Assembly: GCF_045679555.1 (NCBI RefSeq)
Contig: NC_092120.1
Location: 8,417,305 to 8,481,304, forward strand
Direction: 5' to 3'
DNA from: Salvelinus alpinus
Taxonomy: Eukaryota > Chordata > Actinopteri > Salmoniformes > Salmonidae
Length of the DNA stretch: 64,000 nucleotides
In this document: positions 52,501 to 63,708 of the stretch, in pieces
Numbering within the stretch: the stretch's first letter is position 1
Layout: each line of letters opens with the position of its first letter
Made by a program: the position numbers and the translations under genes
The notes under the pieces: generated by a model
Told to the model about the DNA's origin: nothing
The model's input: only the letters and a program-made list of their open reading frames with translations
Databases searched by the model: none

Positions 52501-55500
52501 GAGGGGGGTTGGAAGAAGGAAAGTTGTCTCTGGGAGGGGGGTTGGAAATAGGAAAGTTGTCTCTGGGAGGGGGGTTGGAAGAAGGAAAGTTGCTCTCTGG
52601 GAGGGGGGTTGGAAGTAGGAAAGTTGCTCTCTGGGAGGGGGGTTGGAAGTAGGAAAGTTGCTCTCTGGGAGGAAGGTTGGAAGTAGGAAAGTTGTCTCTG
52701 GGAGGAAGGTTGGAAGTAGGAAAGTTGTCTCTGGGAGGGGGGTTGGAAGTAGGAAAGTTGCTCTCTGGGAGGGGGGTTGGAAGTAGGAAAGTTGTCTCTG
52801 GGAGGGGGGTTGGAAGAAGGAAAGTTGTCTCTGGGAGGGGGGTTGGAAATAGGAAAGTTGTCTCTGGGAGGGGGGTTGGAAGGAAAGCTGCTCTCTGGGA
52901 GGGGGGTTGGAAGAAGGAAAGTTGTCTCTGGGAGGGGGGTTGGAAATAGGAAAGTTGTCTCTGGGAGGGGGGTTGGAAATAGGAAAGTTTTCTCTGGGAG
53001 GGGGGTTGGAAGAATGAAAGATGTCTCTGGGAGGGGGGTTGGAAATATGAAAGTTGTCTCTGGGAGGGGGGTTGGAAGTAGGAAAGTTGCTCTCTGGGAG
53101 GAAGGTTGGAAGAAGGAAAGTTGTCTCTGGGAGGGGGGTTGGAAGTAGGAAAGTTGCTCTCTGGGAGGAAGGTTGGAAGAAGGAAAGTTGTCTCTGGGAG
53201 GGGGGTTGGAAGAAGGAAAGTTGTCTCTGGGAGGGGGGTTGGAAGAAGGAAAGATGTCTCTGGGAGGGGGGTTGGAAGATAGGAAAGATGTCTCTGGGAG
53301 GGGGGTTGGAAATAGGAAAGTTGTCTCTGGGAGGGGGGTTGGAAATAGGAAAGTTGCTCTCTGGGAGGGGGGTTGGAAATAGGAAAGTTGCTCTCTGGGA
53401 GGGGGGTTGGAAATAGGAAAGTTGTTTCTGGGAGGGGGGTTGGAAGTAGGAAAGTTGTCTCTGGGAGTGGGGTTGGAAGAAGGAAAGTTGTCTCTGGGAG
53501 GGGGGTTGGAAATAGGAAAGTTGCTTTCTGGGAGGGGGGTTGGAAATAGGAAAGTTGTTTCTGGGAGGGGGGTTGGAAGAAGGAAAGTTGTCTCTGGGAG
53601 TGGGGTTGGAAGAAGGAAAGTTGTCTCTGGGAGGGGGGTTGGAAGAAGGAAAGTTGTCTCTGGGAGGGGGGTTGGAAATAGGAAAGTTGTCTCTGGGAGG
53701 GGGGTTGGAAGAAGGAAAGTTGCTCTCTGGGAGGGGGGTTGGAAGTAGGAAAGTTGCTCTCTGGGAGGGGGGTTGGAAGTAGGAAAGTTGCTCTCTGGGA
53801 GGAAGGTTGGAAGTAGGAAAGTTGTCTCTGGGAGGAAGGTTGGAAGTAGGAAAGTTGTCTCTGGGAGGGGGGTTGGAAGTAGGAAAGTTGCTCTCTGGGA
53901 GGGGGGTTGGAAGTAGGAAAGTTGTCTCTGGGAGGGGGGTTGGAAGAAGGAAAGTTGTCTCTGGGAGGGGGGTTGGAAATAGGAAAGTTGTCTCTGGGAG
54001 GGGGGTTGGAAGAAGGAAAGTTGCTCTCTGGGAGGGGGGTTGGAAGTAGGAAAGTTGCTCTCTGGGAGGGGGGTTGGAAGTAGGAAAGTTGCTCTCTGGG
54101 AGGAAGGTTGGAAGTAGGAAAGTTGTCTCTTGGAGGAAGGTTGGAAGTAGGAAAGTTGTCTCTGGGAGGGGGGTTGGAAGTAGGAAAGTTGCTCTCTGGG
54201 AGGGGGGTTGGAAGTAGGAAAGTTGTCTCTGGGAGGGGGGTTGGAAGTAGGAAAGTTGCTCTCTGGGAGGGGGGTTGGAAGTAGGAAAGTTGTCTCTGGG
54301 AGGGGGGTTGGAAGTAGGAAAGTTGTCTCTGGTAGGGGGGTTGGAAGTAGGAAAGTTGTCTCTGGGAGGGGGGTTGGAAGTAGGAAAGTTGTCTCTGGGA
54401 GGGGGGTTGGAAGTAGGAAAGTTGTCTCTGGGAGGGGGGTTGGAAGAAGGAAAGTTGCTCTCTGGGAGGGGGGTTGGAAGAAGGAAAGATGTCTCTGGGA
54501 GGGGGGTTGGAAGTAGGAAAGATGTCTCTGGGAGGGGGGTTGGAAGAAGGAAACATGTCTCTGGGAGGGGGGTTGGAAGAAGGAAAGATGTCTCTGGGAG
54601 GGGGGTTGGAAATAGGAAAGTTTTCTCTGGGAGGGGGTTTGGAAGAATGAAAGATGTCTCTGGGAGGGGGGTTGGAAATATGAAAGTTGTCTCTGGGAGG
54701 GGGGTTGGAAGTAGGAAAGTTGCTCTCTGGGAGGAAGGTTGGAAGAAGGAAAGTTGTCTCTGGGAGGGGGGTTGGAAGTAGGAAAGTTGCTCTCTGGGAG
54801 GAAGGTTGGAAGAAGGAAAGTTGTCTCTGGGAGGGGGGTTGGAAGAAGGAAAGTTGTCTCTGGGAGGGGGGTTGGAAGAAGGAAAGTTGTCTCTGGGAGG
54901 GGGGTTGGAAGAATGAAAGATGTCTCTGGGAGGGGGGTTGGAAATAGGAAAGATGTCTCTGGGAGGGGGGTTGGAAATAGGAAAGTTGTCTCTGGGAGGG
55001 GGGTTGGAAATAGGAAAGTTGTTTCTGGGAGGTGGGTTGGAAGAAGGAAAGTTGTCTCTGGGAGGGGGGTTGGAAATAGGAAAGTTGCTCTCTGGGAGGG
55101 GGGTTGGAAATAGGAAAGTTGTCTCTGGGAGGGGGGTTGGAAATAGGAAAGTTGTTTCTGGGAGGGGGGTTGGAAGTAGGAAAGTTGTCTCTGGGAGTGG
55201 GGTTGGAAGAAGGAAAGTTGTCTCTGGGAGGGGGGTTGGAAATAGGAAAGTTGCTCTCTGGGAGGGGGGTTGGAAATAGGAAAGTTGTTTCTGGGAGGGG
55301 GGTTGGAAGAAGGAAAGTTGTCTCTGGGAGTGGGGTTGGAAGAAGGAAAGTTGTCTCTGGGAGGGGGGTTGGAAGAAGGAAAGTTGCTCTCTGGGAGGGG
55401 GGTTGGAAGTAGGAAAGTTGCTCTCTGGGAGGGGGGTTGGAAGTAGGAAAGTTGCTCTCTGGGAGGAAGGTTGGAAGTAGGAAAGTTGTCTCTGGGAGGA

Positions 55501-58500
55501 AGGTTGGAAGTAGGAAAGTTGTCTCTGGGAGGGGGGTTGGAAGTAGGAAAGTTGCTCTCTGGGAGGGGGGTTGGAAGTAGGAAAGTTGTCTCTGGGAGGG
55601 GGGTTGGAAGAAGGAAAGTTGTCTCTGGGAGGGGGGTTGGAAATAGGAAAGTTGTCTCTGGGAGGGGGGTTGGAAGAAGGAAAGTTGCTCTCTGGGAGGG
55701 GGGTTGGAAGTAGGAAAGTTGCTCTCTGGGAGGGGGGTTGGAAGTAGGAAAGTTGCTCTCTGGGAGGAAGGTTGGAAGTAGGAAAGTTGTCTCTGGGAGG
55801 AAGGTTGGAAGTAGGAAAGTTGTCTCTGGGAGGGGGGTTGGAAGTAGGAAAGTTGCTCTCTGGGAGGGGGGTTGGAAGTAGGAAAGTTGTCTCTGGGAGG
55901 GGGGTTGGAAGAAGGAAAGTTGTCTCTGGGAGGGGGGTTGGAAATAGGAAAGTTGTCTCTGGGAGGGGGGTTGGAAGGAAAGCTGCTCTCTGGGAGGGGG
56001 GTTGGAAGAAGGAAAGTTGTCTCTGGGAGGGGGGTTGGAAATAGGAAAGTTGTCTCTGGGAGGGGGGTTGGAAATAGGAAAGTTTTCTCTGGGAGGGGGG
56101 TTGGAAGAATGAAAGATGTCTCTATGAGGGGGGTTGGAAATATGAAAGTTGTCTCTGGGAGGGGGGTTGGAAGTAGGAAAGTTGCTCTCTGGGAGGAAGG
56201 TTGGAAGAAGGAAAGTTGTCTCTGGGAGGGGGGTTGGAAGTAGGAAAGTTGCTCTCTGGGAGGAAGGTTGGAAGAAGGAAAGTTGTCTCTGGGAGGGGGG
56301 TTGGAAGAAGGAAAGTTGTCTCTGGGAGGGGGGTTGGAAGAAGGAAAGTTGTCTCTGGGAGGGGGGTTGGAAGAATGAAAGATGTCTCTGGGAGGGGGGT
56401 TGGAAATAGGAAAGTTGTCTCTGGGAGGGGGGTTGGAAATAGGAAAGTTGTCTCTGGGAGGGGGGTTGGAAATAGGAAAGTTGCTCTCTGGGAGGGGGGT
56501 TGGAAATAGGAAAGTTGTCTCTGGGAGGGGGGTTGGAAATAGGAAAGTTGTTTCTGGGAGGGGGGTTGGAAATAGGAAAGTTGTTTCTGGGAGGGGGGTT
56601 GGAAGAAGGAAAGTTGTCTCTGGGAGTGGGGTTGGAAGAAGGAAAGTTGTCTCTGGGAGGGGGGTTGGAAGAAGGAAAGTTGTCTCTGGGAGGGGGGTTG
56701 GAAATAGGAAAGTTGTCTCTGGGAGGGGGGTTGGAAGAAGGAAAGTTGCTCTCTGGGAGGGGGGTTGGAAGTAGGAAAGTTGCTCTCTGGGAGGGGGGTT
56801 GGAAGTAGGAAAGTTGCTCTCTGGGAGGAAGGTTGGAAGTAGGAAAGTTGTCTCTGGGAGGAAGGTTGGAAGTAGGAAAGTTGTCTCTGGGAGGGGGGTT
56901 GGAAGTAGGAAAGTTGCTCTCTGGGAGGGGGGTTGGAAGTAGGAAAGTTGTCTCTGGGAGGGGGGTTGGAAGAAGGAAAGTTGTCTCTGGGAGGGGGGTT
57001 GGAAATAGGAAAGTTGTCTCTGGGAGGGGGGTTGGAAGAAGGAAAGTTGCTCTCTGGGAGGGGGGTTGGAAGTAGGAAAGTTGCTCTCTGGGAGGGGGGT
57101 TGGAAGTAGGAAAGTTGCTCTCTGGGAGGAAGGTTGGAAGTAGGAAAGTTGTCTCTTGGAGGAAGGTTGGAAGTAGGAAAGTTGTCTCTGGGAGGGGGGT
57201 TGGAAGTAGGAAAGTTGCTCTCTGGGAGGGGGGTTGGAAGTAGGAAAGTTGTCTCTGGGAGGGGGGTTGGAAGTAGGAAAGTTGCTCTCTGGGAGGGGGG
57301 TTGGAAGTAGGAAAGTTGTCTCTGGGAGGGGGGTTGGAAGTAGGAAAGTTGTCTCTGGTAGGGGGGTTGGAAGTAGGAAAGTTGTCTCTGGGAGGGGGGT
57401 TGGAAGTAGGAAAGTTGTCTCTGGGAGGGGGGTTGGAAGTAGGAAAGTTGTCTCTGGGAGGGGGGTTGGAAGAAGGAAAGTTGCTCTCTGGGAGGGGGGT
57501 TGGAAGAAGGAAAGATGTCTCTGGGAGGGGGGTTGGAAGTAGGAAAGATGTCTCTGGGAGGGGGGTTGGAAGAAGGAAACATGTCTCTGGGAGGGGGGTT
57601 GGAAGAAGGAAAGATGTCTCTGGGAGGGGGGTTGGAAATAGGAAAGTTTTCTCTGGGAGGGGGTTTGGAAGAATGAAAGATGTCTCTGGGAGGGGGGTTG
57701 GAAATATGAAAGTTGTCTCTGGGAGGGGGGTTGGAAGTAGGAAAGTTGCTCTCTGGGAGGAAGGTTGGAAGAAGGAAAGTTGTCTCTGGGAGGGGGGTTG
57801 GAAGTAGGAAAGTTGCTCTCTGGGAGGAAGGTTGGAAGAAGGAAAGTTGTCTCTGGGAGGGGGGTTGGAAGAAGGAAAGTTGTCTCTGGGAGGGGGGTTG
57901 GAAGAAGGAAAGTTGTCTCTGGGAGGGGGGTTGGAAGAATGAAAGATGTCTCTGGGAGGGGGGTTGGAAATAGGAAAGATGTCTCTGGGAGGGGGGTTGG
58001 AAATAGGAAAGTTGTCTCTGGGAGGGGGGTTGGAAATAGGAAAGTTGTTTCTGGGAGGTGGGTTGGAAGAAGGAAAGTTGTCTCTGGGAGGGGGGTTGGA
58101 AATAGGAAAGTTGCTCTCTGGGAGGGGGGTTGGAAATAGGAAAGTTGTCTCTGGGAGGGGGGTTGGAAATAGGAAAGTTGTTTCTGGGAGGGGGGTTGGA
58201 AGTAGGAAAGTTGTCTCTGGGAGTGGAGGTTGGAAGAAGGAAAGTTGTCTCTGGGAGGGGGGTTGGAAATAGGAAAGTTGCTCTCTGGGAGGGGGGTTGG
58301 AAGTAGGAAAGTTGTTTCTGGGAGGGGGGTTGGAAGAAGGAAAGTTGTCTCTGGGAGTGGGGTTGGAAGATAGGAAAGTTGTCTCTGGGAGGGGGGTTGG
58401 AAGAAGGAAAGTTGCTCTCTGGGAGGGGGGTTGGAAGTAGGAAAGTTGCTCTCTGGGAGGGGGGTTGGAAGTAGGAAAGTTGCTCTCTGGGAGGAAGGTT

Positions 58501-61500
58501 GGAAGTAGGAAAGTTGTCTCTGGGAGGAAGGTTGGAAGTAGGAAAGTTGTCTCTGGGAGGGGGGTTGGAAGTAGGAAAGTTGCTCTCTGGGAGGGGGGTT
58601 GGAAGTAGGAAAGTTGTCTCTGGGAGGGGGGTTGGAAGAAGGAAAGTTGCTCTCTGGGAGGGGGGTTGGAAATAGGAAAGTTGTCTCTGGGAGGGGGGTT
58701 GGAAGAAGGAAAGTTGCTCTCTGGGAGGGGGGTTGGAAGTAGGAAAGTTGCTCTCTGGGAGGGGGGTTGGAAGTAGGAAAGTTGCTCTCTGGGAGGAAGG
58801 TTGGAAGTAGGAAAGTTGTCTCTGGGAGGAAGGTTGGAAGTAGGAAAGTTGTCTCTGGGAGGGGGGTTGGAAGTAGGAAAGTTGCTCTCTGGGAGGGGGG
58901 TTGGAAGTAGGAAAGTTGTCTCTGGGAGGGGGGTTGGAAGTAGGAAAGTTGCTTTCTGGGAGGGGGGTTGGAAGTAGGAAAGTTGTCTCTGGGAGGGGGG
59001 TTGGAAGTAGGAAAGTTGTCTCTGGGAGGGGGGTTGGAAGTAGGAAAGTTGTCTCTGGGAGGGGGGTTGGAAGTAGGAAAGTTGCTCTCTGGGAGGGGGG
59101 TTGGAAGTAGGAAAGTTGTCTCTGGGAGGGGGGTTGGAAGAAGGAAAGTTGCTCTCTGGGAGGGGGGTTGGAAGAAGGAAAGATGTCTCTGGGAGGGGGG
59201 TTGGAAGTAGGAAAGATGTCTCTGGGAGGGGGGTTGGAAGATAGGAAAGATGTCTCTGGGAGGGGGGTTGGAAGAAGGAAAGATGCTCTCTGGGAGGGGG
59301 GTTGGAAGATAGGAAAGTTGTCTCTGGGAGGGGGGTTGGAAGAAGGAAAGTTGCTCTCTGGGAGGGGGGTTGGAAGAAGGAAAGTATGTCTCTGGGAGGG
59401 GGGTTGGAAGATAGGAAAGATGTCTCTGGGAGGGGGGTTGGAAGAAGGAAAGATGCTCTCTGGGAGGGGGGTTGGAAGAAGGAAAGTTGTCTCTGGGAGG
59501 GGGGTTGGAAATAGGAAAGTTGTCTCTGGGAGGGGGGTTGGAAGAAGGAAAGATCCTCTCTGGGAGGGGGGTTGGAAGAAGGAAAGATGTCTCTGGGAGG
59601 GGGGTTGGAAGAAGGAAAGATGTCTCTGGGAGGGGGGTTGGAAGAAGGAAAGATGTCACTGGGAGGGGGGTTGGAAATAGGAAAGTTGTCTCTGGGAGGG
59701 GGGTTGGAAGGAAAGTTGCTCTCTGGGAGGGGGATTGGAAGAAGGAAAGTTGTCTCTGGGAGGGGGGTTGGAAATAGGAAAGTTGTCTCTGGGAGGGGGG
59801 TTGGAAATAGGAAAGTTTTCTCTGGGAGGGGGGTTGGAAGAATGAAAGATGCTCTCTGGGAGGAAGGTTGGAAGATAGGAAAGTTGTCTCTGGGAGGGGG
59901 GTTGGAAGTAGGAAAGTTGCTCTCTGGGAGGAAGGTTGGAAGAAGGAAAGTTGTCTCTGGGAGGGGGGTTGGAAGAAGGAAAGTTGCTCTCTGGGAGGGG
60001 GGTTGGAAGAAGGAAAGTTGTCTCTGGGAGGGGGGTTGGAAGATAGGAAAGTTGTCGCTGGGAGGGGGGTTGGAAGAAGGAAAGTTGCTCTCCGGGAGGG
60101 GGGTTGGAAGTAGGAAAGTTGCTCTCTGGGAGGGGGGTTGGAAGTAGGAAAGTTGCTCTCTGGGAGGAAGGTTGGAAGTAGGAAAGTTGTCTCTGGGAGG
60201 AAGGTTGGAAGTAGGAAAGTTGTCTCTGGGAGGGGGGTTGGAAGTAGGAAAGTTGCTCTCTGGGAGGGGGGTTGGAAGTAGGAAGGTTGCTCTCTGGGAG
60301 GGGGGTTGGAAGTAGGAAAGTTGCTCTCTGGGAGGGGGGTTGGAAGTAGGAAAGTTGTCTCTGGGAGGGGGGTTGGAAGTAGGAAAGTTGCTCTCTGGGA
60401 GGGGGGTTGGAAGTAGGAAAGGTTGTCTCTGGGAGGGGGGTTGGAAGTAGGAAAGTTGCTCTCTGGGAGGGAGGTTGGAAGTAGGAAAGTTGTCTCTGGG
60501 AGGGGGGTTGGAAGTAGGAAAGTTGTCTCTGGGAGGGGGGTTGGAAGAAGGAAAGATGTCTCTGGGAGGGGGGTTGGAAGTAGGAAAGTTGTCTCTGGGA
60601 GGGGGGTTGGAAGTAGGAAAGTTGTCTCTGGGAGGGGGGTTGGAAGAAGGAAAGTTGTCTCTGGGAGGGGGGTTGGAAGTAGGAAAGTTGTCTCTGGGAG
60701 GGGGGTTGGAAGTAGGAAAGTTGTCTCTGGGAGGAAGGTTGGAAGTAGGAAAGTTGTCTCTGGGAGGGGGGTTGGAAGTAGGAAAGTTGTCTCTGGGAGG
60801 GGGGTTGGAAGTAGGAAAGTTGTCTCTGGGAGGGGGGTTGGAAGTAGGAAAGTTGTCTCTGGGAGGGGGGTTGGAAGTAGGAAAGTTGTCTCTGGGAGGG
60901 GGGTTGGGAGTAGGAAAGTTGTCTCTGGGAGGGGGGTTGGAAGTAGGAAAGTTGTCTCTGGGAGGGGGGTTGGAAGAAGGAAAGTTGCTCTCTGGGAGGG
61001 GGGTTGGAAGAAGGAAAGATGTCTCTGGGAGGGGGGTTGGAAGTAGGAAAGATGTCTCTGGGAGGGGGGTTGGAAGAAGGAAAGATGTCTCTGGGAGGGG
61101 GGTTGGAAGAAGGAAAGATGTCTCTGGGAGGGGGGTTGGAAATAGGAAAGTTGTCTCTGGGAGGGGGGTTGGAAATAGGAAAGTTGTCTCTGGGAGGGGG
61201 GTTGGAAGAAGGAATGTTGCTCTCTGGGAGGGGGGTTGGAAGAAGGAAAGTTGTCTCTGGGAGGGGGGTTGGAAGAAGGAAAGATGTCTCTGGGAGGGGG
61301 GTTGGAAGAAGGAAAGATGTCTCTGGGAGGGGGGTTGGAAATAGGAAAGTTGTCTCTGGGAGGGGGGTTGGAAGAAGGAAAGTTGCTCTCTGGGAGGGGG
61401 GTTGGAAGAAGGAAAGTTGTCTCTGGGAGGGGGGTTGGAAGAAGGAAAGATGTCTCTGGGAGGGGGGTTGGAAGAAGGAAAGATGTCTCTGGGAGGGGGG

Positions 61501-62948
61501 TTGGAAATGGGAAAGTTGTCTCTGGGAGGGGGGTTGGAAGGAAAGTTGCTCTCTGGGAGGGGGGTTGGAAGAAGGAAAGTTGTCTCTGGGAGGGGGGTTG
61601 GAAATAGGAAAGTTGTCTCTGGGAGGGGGGTTGGATGAAGGAAAGATCCTCTCTGGGAGGGGGGTTGGAAGAAGGAAAGATGTCTCTGGGAGGGGGGTTG
61701 GAAGAAGGAAAGATGTCTCTGGGAGGGGGGTTGGAAATAGGAAAGTTGTCTCTGGGAGGGGGGTTGGAAGGAAAGTTGCTCTCTGGGAGGGGGATTGGAA
61801 GAAGGAAAGTTGTCTCTGGGAGGGGGGTTGGAAATAGGAAAGTTGTCTCTGGGAGGGGGGTTGGAAATAGGAAAGTTTTCTCTGGGAGGGGGGTTGGAAG
61901 AATGAAAGATGTCTCTGGGAGGGGGGTTGGAAATATGAAAGTTGTCTCTGGGAGGGGGGTTGGAAGTAGGAAAGTTGCTCTCTGGGAGGAAGGTTGGAAG
62001 AAGGAAAGTTGTCTCTGGGAGGGGGGTTGGAAGTAGGAAAGTTGCTCTCTGGGAGGAAGGTTGGAAGAAGGAAAGTTGTCTCTGGGAGGGGGGTTGGAAG
62101 AAGGAAAGTTGTCTCTGGGAGGGGGGTTGGAAGAAGGAAAGTTGTCTCTGGGAGGGGGGTTGGAAATAGGAAAGTTGTCTCTGGGAGGGGGGTTGGAAGA
62201 AGGAAAGTTGCTCTCCGGGAGGGGGGTTGGAAGTAGGAAAGTTGCTCTCTGGGAGGGGGGTTGGAAGTAGGAAAGTTGCTCTCTGGGAGGAAGGTTGGAA
62301 GTAGGAAAGTTGTCTCTGGGAGGAAGGTTGGAAGTAGGAAAGTTGTCTCTGGGAGGGGGGTTGGAAGTAGGAAAGTTGCTCTCTGGGAGGGGGGTTGGAA
62401 GTAGGAAGGTTGTCTCTGGGAGGGGGGTTGGAAGTAGGAAAGTTGCTCTCTGGGAGGGGGGTTGGAAGTAGGAAAGTTGTCTCTGGGAGGGGGGTTGGAA
62501 GTAGGAAAGTTGTCTCTGGGAGGGGGGTTGGAAGTAGGAAAGGTGTCTCTGGGAGGGGGGTTGGAAGTAGGAAAGTTGTCTCTGGGAGGGAGGTTGGAAG
62601 TAGGAAAGTTGTCTCTGGGAGGGGGGTTGGAAGTAGGAAAGTTGTCTCTGGGAGGGGGGTTGGAAGAAGGAAAGATGTCTCTGGGAGGGGGGTTGGAAGT
62701 AGGAAAGTTGTCTCTGGGAGGGGGGTTGGAAGTAGGAAAGTTGTCTCTGGGAGGGGGGTTGGAAGAAGGAAAGTTGTCTCTGGGAGGGGGGTTGGAAGTA
62801 GGAAAGTTGTCTCTGGGAGGGGGGTTGGAAGTAGGAAAGTTGTCTCTGGGAGGAAGGTTGGAAGTAGGAAAGTTGTCTCTGGGAGGGGGGTTGGAAGTAG
62901 GAAAGTTGCTCTCTGGGAGGGGGGTTGGAAGTAGGAAAGTTGTCTCTG
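43533..62948 (+). repeat. Giant 33/34-bp G-rich minisatellite (about 19.4 kb)
   Basis: Roughly 580 head-to-tail units. The core is CTCTGGGAGGGGGGTTGGAA, followed by GAAGGAAAGTTG, ATAGGAAAGTTG or GTAGGAAAGTTG. A C inserted before CTCT makes 34-bp units. Other variants have GGGAGGAAGG in place of GGGAGGGGGG, GTGGGG, AAAGATG, or a short form (GGAAGGAAAG). It lies wholly in the intron after the Ig exon. The unit has almost no C outside CTCT, so the strands are strongly asymmetric. Long diverged-and-duplicated blocks give a higher-order structure. Confidence 0.97.
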
Positions 62949-63388
62949 GGGTGGGTGGACGTTGGAAGATCTTCATCGTCAGACACCATAGTCTGCATCC
63001 TCATGGGCCCTGGGTAAAAGTACTAAAATAGGGATTAGGGTGCCATTTGGGATGCAGACATACTGCGCTTTTTACATTGAGTTTTGGAGCCTTGGCTCAG
63101 TCTAAATCTTTAGGACTAAATTTATACTGATACTCTCTCTCAAACATGCTGCCCTGCTATCGTGGCTGTGTGCACTTCAAACCATCTGTCCGTCTCAGTC
63201 TAGACACAGCTTGTTTTCGCTCATTCCATGATTTAATCATGCTGTCACTTCGGTCAACAGGCCAAGCCTTTTACAGCTACTCATGAGCACTGCTGTAATA
63301 GTGTAGTACAGCCCTATTGGCTAGCGCAGCAGCAATTTTCTGAACAGCACTAAGTATCTGACTGTAATGGGATGAGGAAGACCCAGTT

Positions 63389-63708
63389 TGCGTCCCAAAT
63401 GGCACCCTAATCCCTATACAGTGCACTACTTTTGACGAGGGCCCATATAGGGGCTCCCGAGGGGCGCAGTGCTCTAAGGCACTGCATCTCAGTGCAAGAG
63501 GAGTCACTGCAGATCCTGGTTAGAATCCAGGCTGCATCACATCCAGCTGTGATTGGGAGTCCCATAGGGTGGCGCACAATTGGCCCAGCGTCGTCCGGGT
63601 TTGGCCGGGGTAGGCCGCCATTGTAAATAAGAATTTGTTCTTAACTGACTTGCCTAGTTAAATAAATTTTAAAAAGATATAGGGAATAGTGTGCTGTTTG
63701 GGACACAG
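63389..63708. mobile_element. Palindromic MITE split by a SINE
   Basis: The left arm (GCGTCCCAAATGGCACCCTA) and right arm (ATAGTGTGCTGTTTGGGACAC) of the same MITE family found at 35792-35899 lie on either side of the SINE at 63451-63676. Removing the SINE restores the centre of the family. Confidence 0.7.
63451..63676 (+). mobile_element. tRNA-derived SINE
   Basis: Head GGCTCCCGAGGGGCGCAGTG with A- and B-box-like stretches (TGGTTAGAATCC), middle GTCGTCCGGGTTTGGCCGGG, and the tail TTCTTAACTGACTTGCC followed by AATAAA, shared with HpaI-type SINEs. ATATAG(GG) is duplicated at 63445-63452 and 63677-63684. The B box has one change from the tRNA form, and it is not a tRNA gene. Confidence 0.85.

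Noticed and set aside
43533-62948. CRISPR-like array
   Set aside because: Units are directly abutting with no unique spacers, there are no cas genes, and the genome is vertebrate.
43413-63004. Very long minus-strand reading frames (2,660, 6,497, 1,106 and 486 codons) across the minisatellite
   Set aside because: They are produced by a stop-free unit in all three minus frames, begin and end at the array edges, lie in an intron of a plus-strand gene, and have no domain or non-repeat portion.
43767-63031. Many plus-strand frames made of GRGVGRRKV, GGGLEEGKL and WEGGWKKES repeats
   Set aside because: Frame shadows of the same minisatellite, each ended by the frame shift of a 34-bp unit or a TAG in a variant unit.
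63451-63530. Possible tRNA gene
   Set aside because: The tRNA-like head belongs to a SINE with a degenerate B box, a long non-tRNA body and a target duplication. The same applies to the SINE heads at 18354 and 15948.
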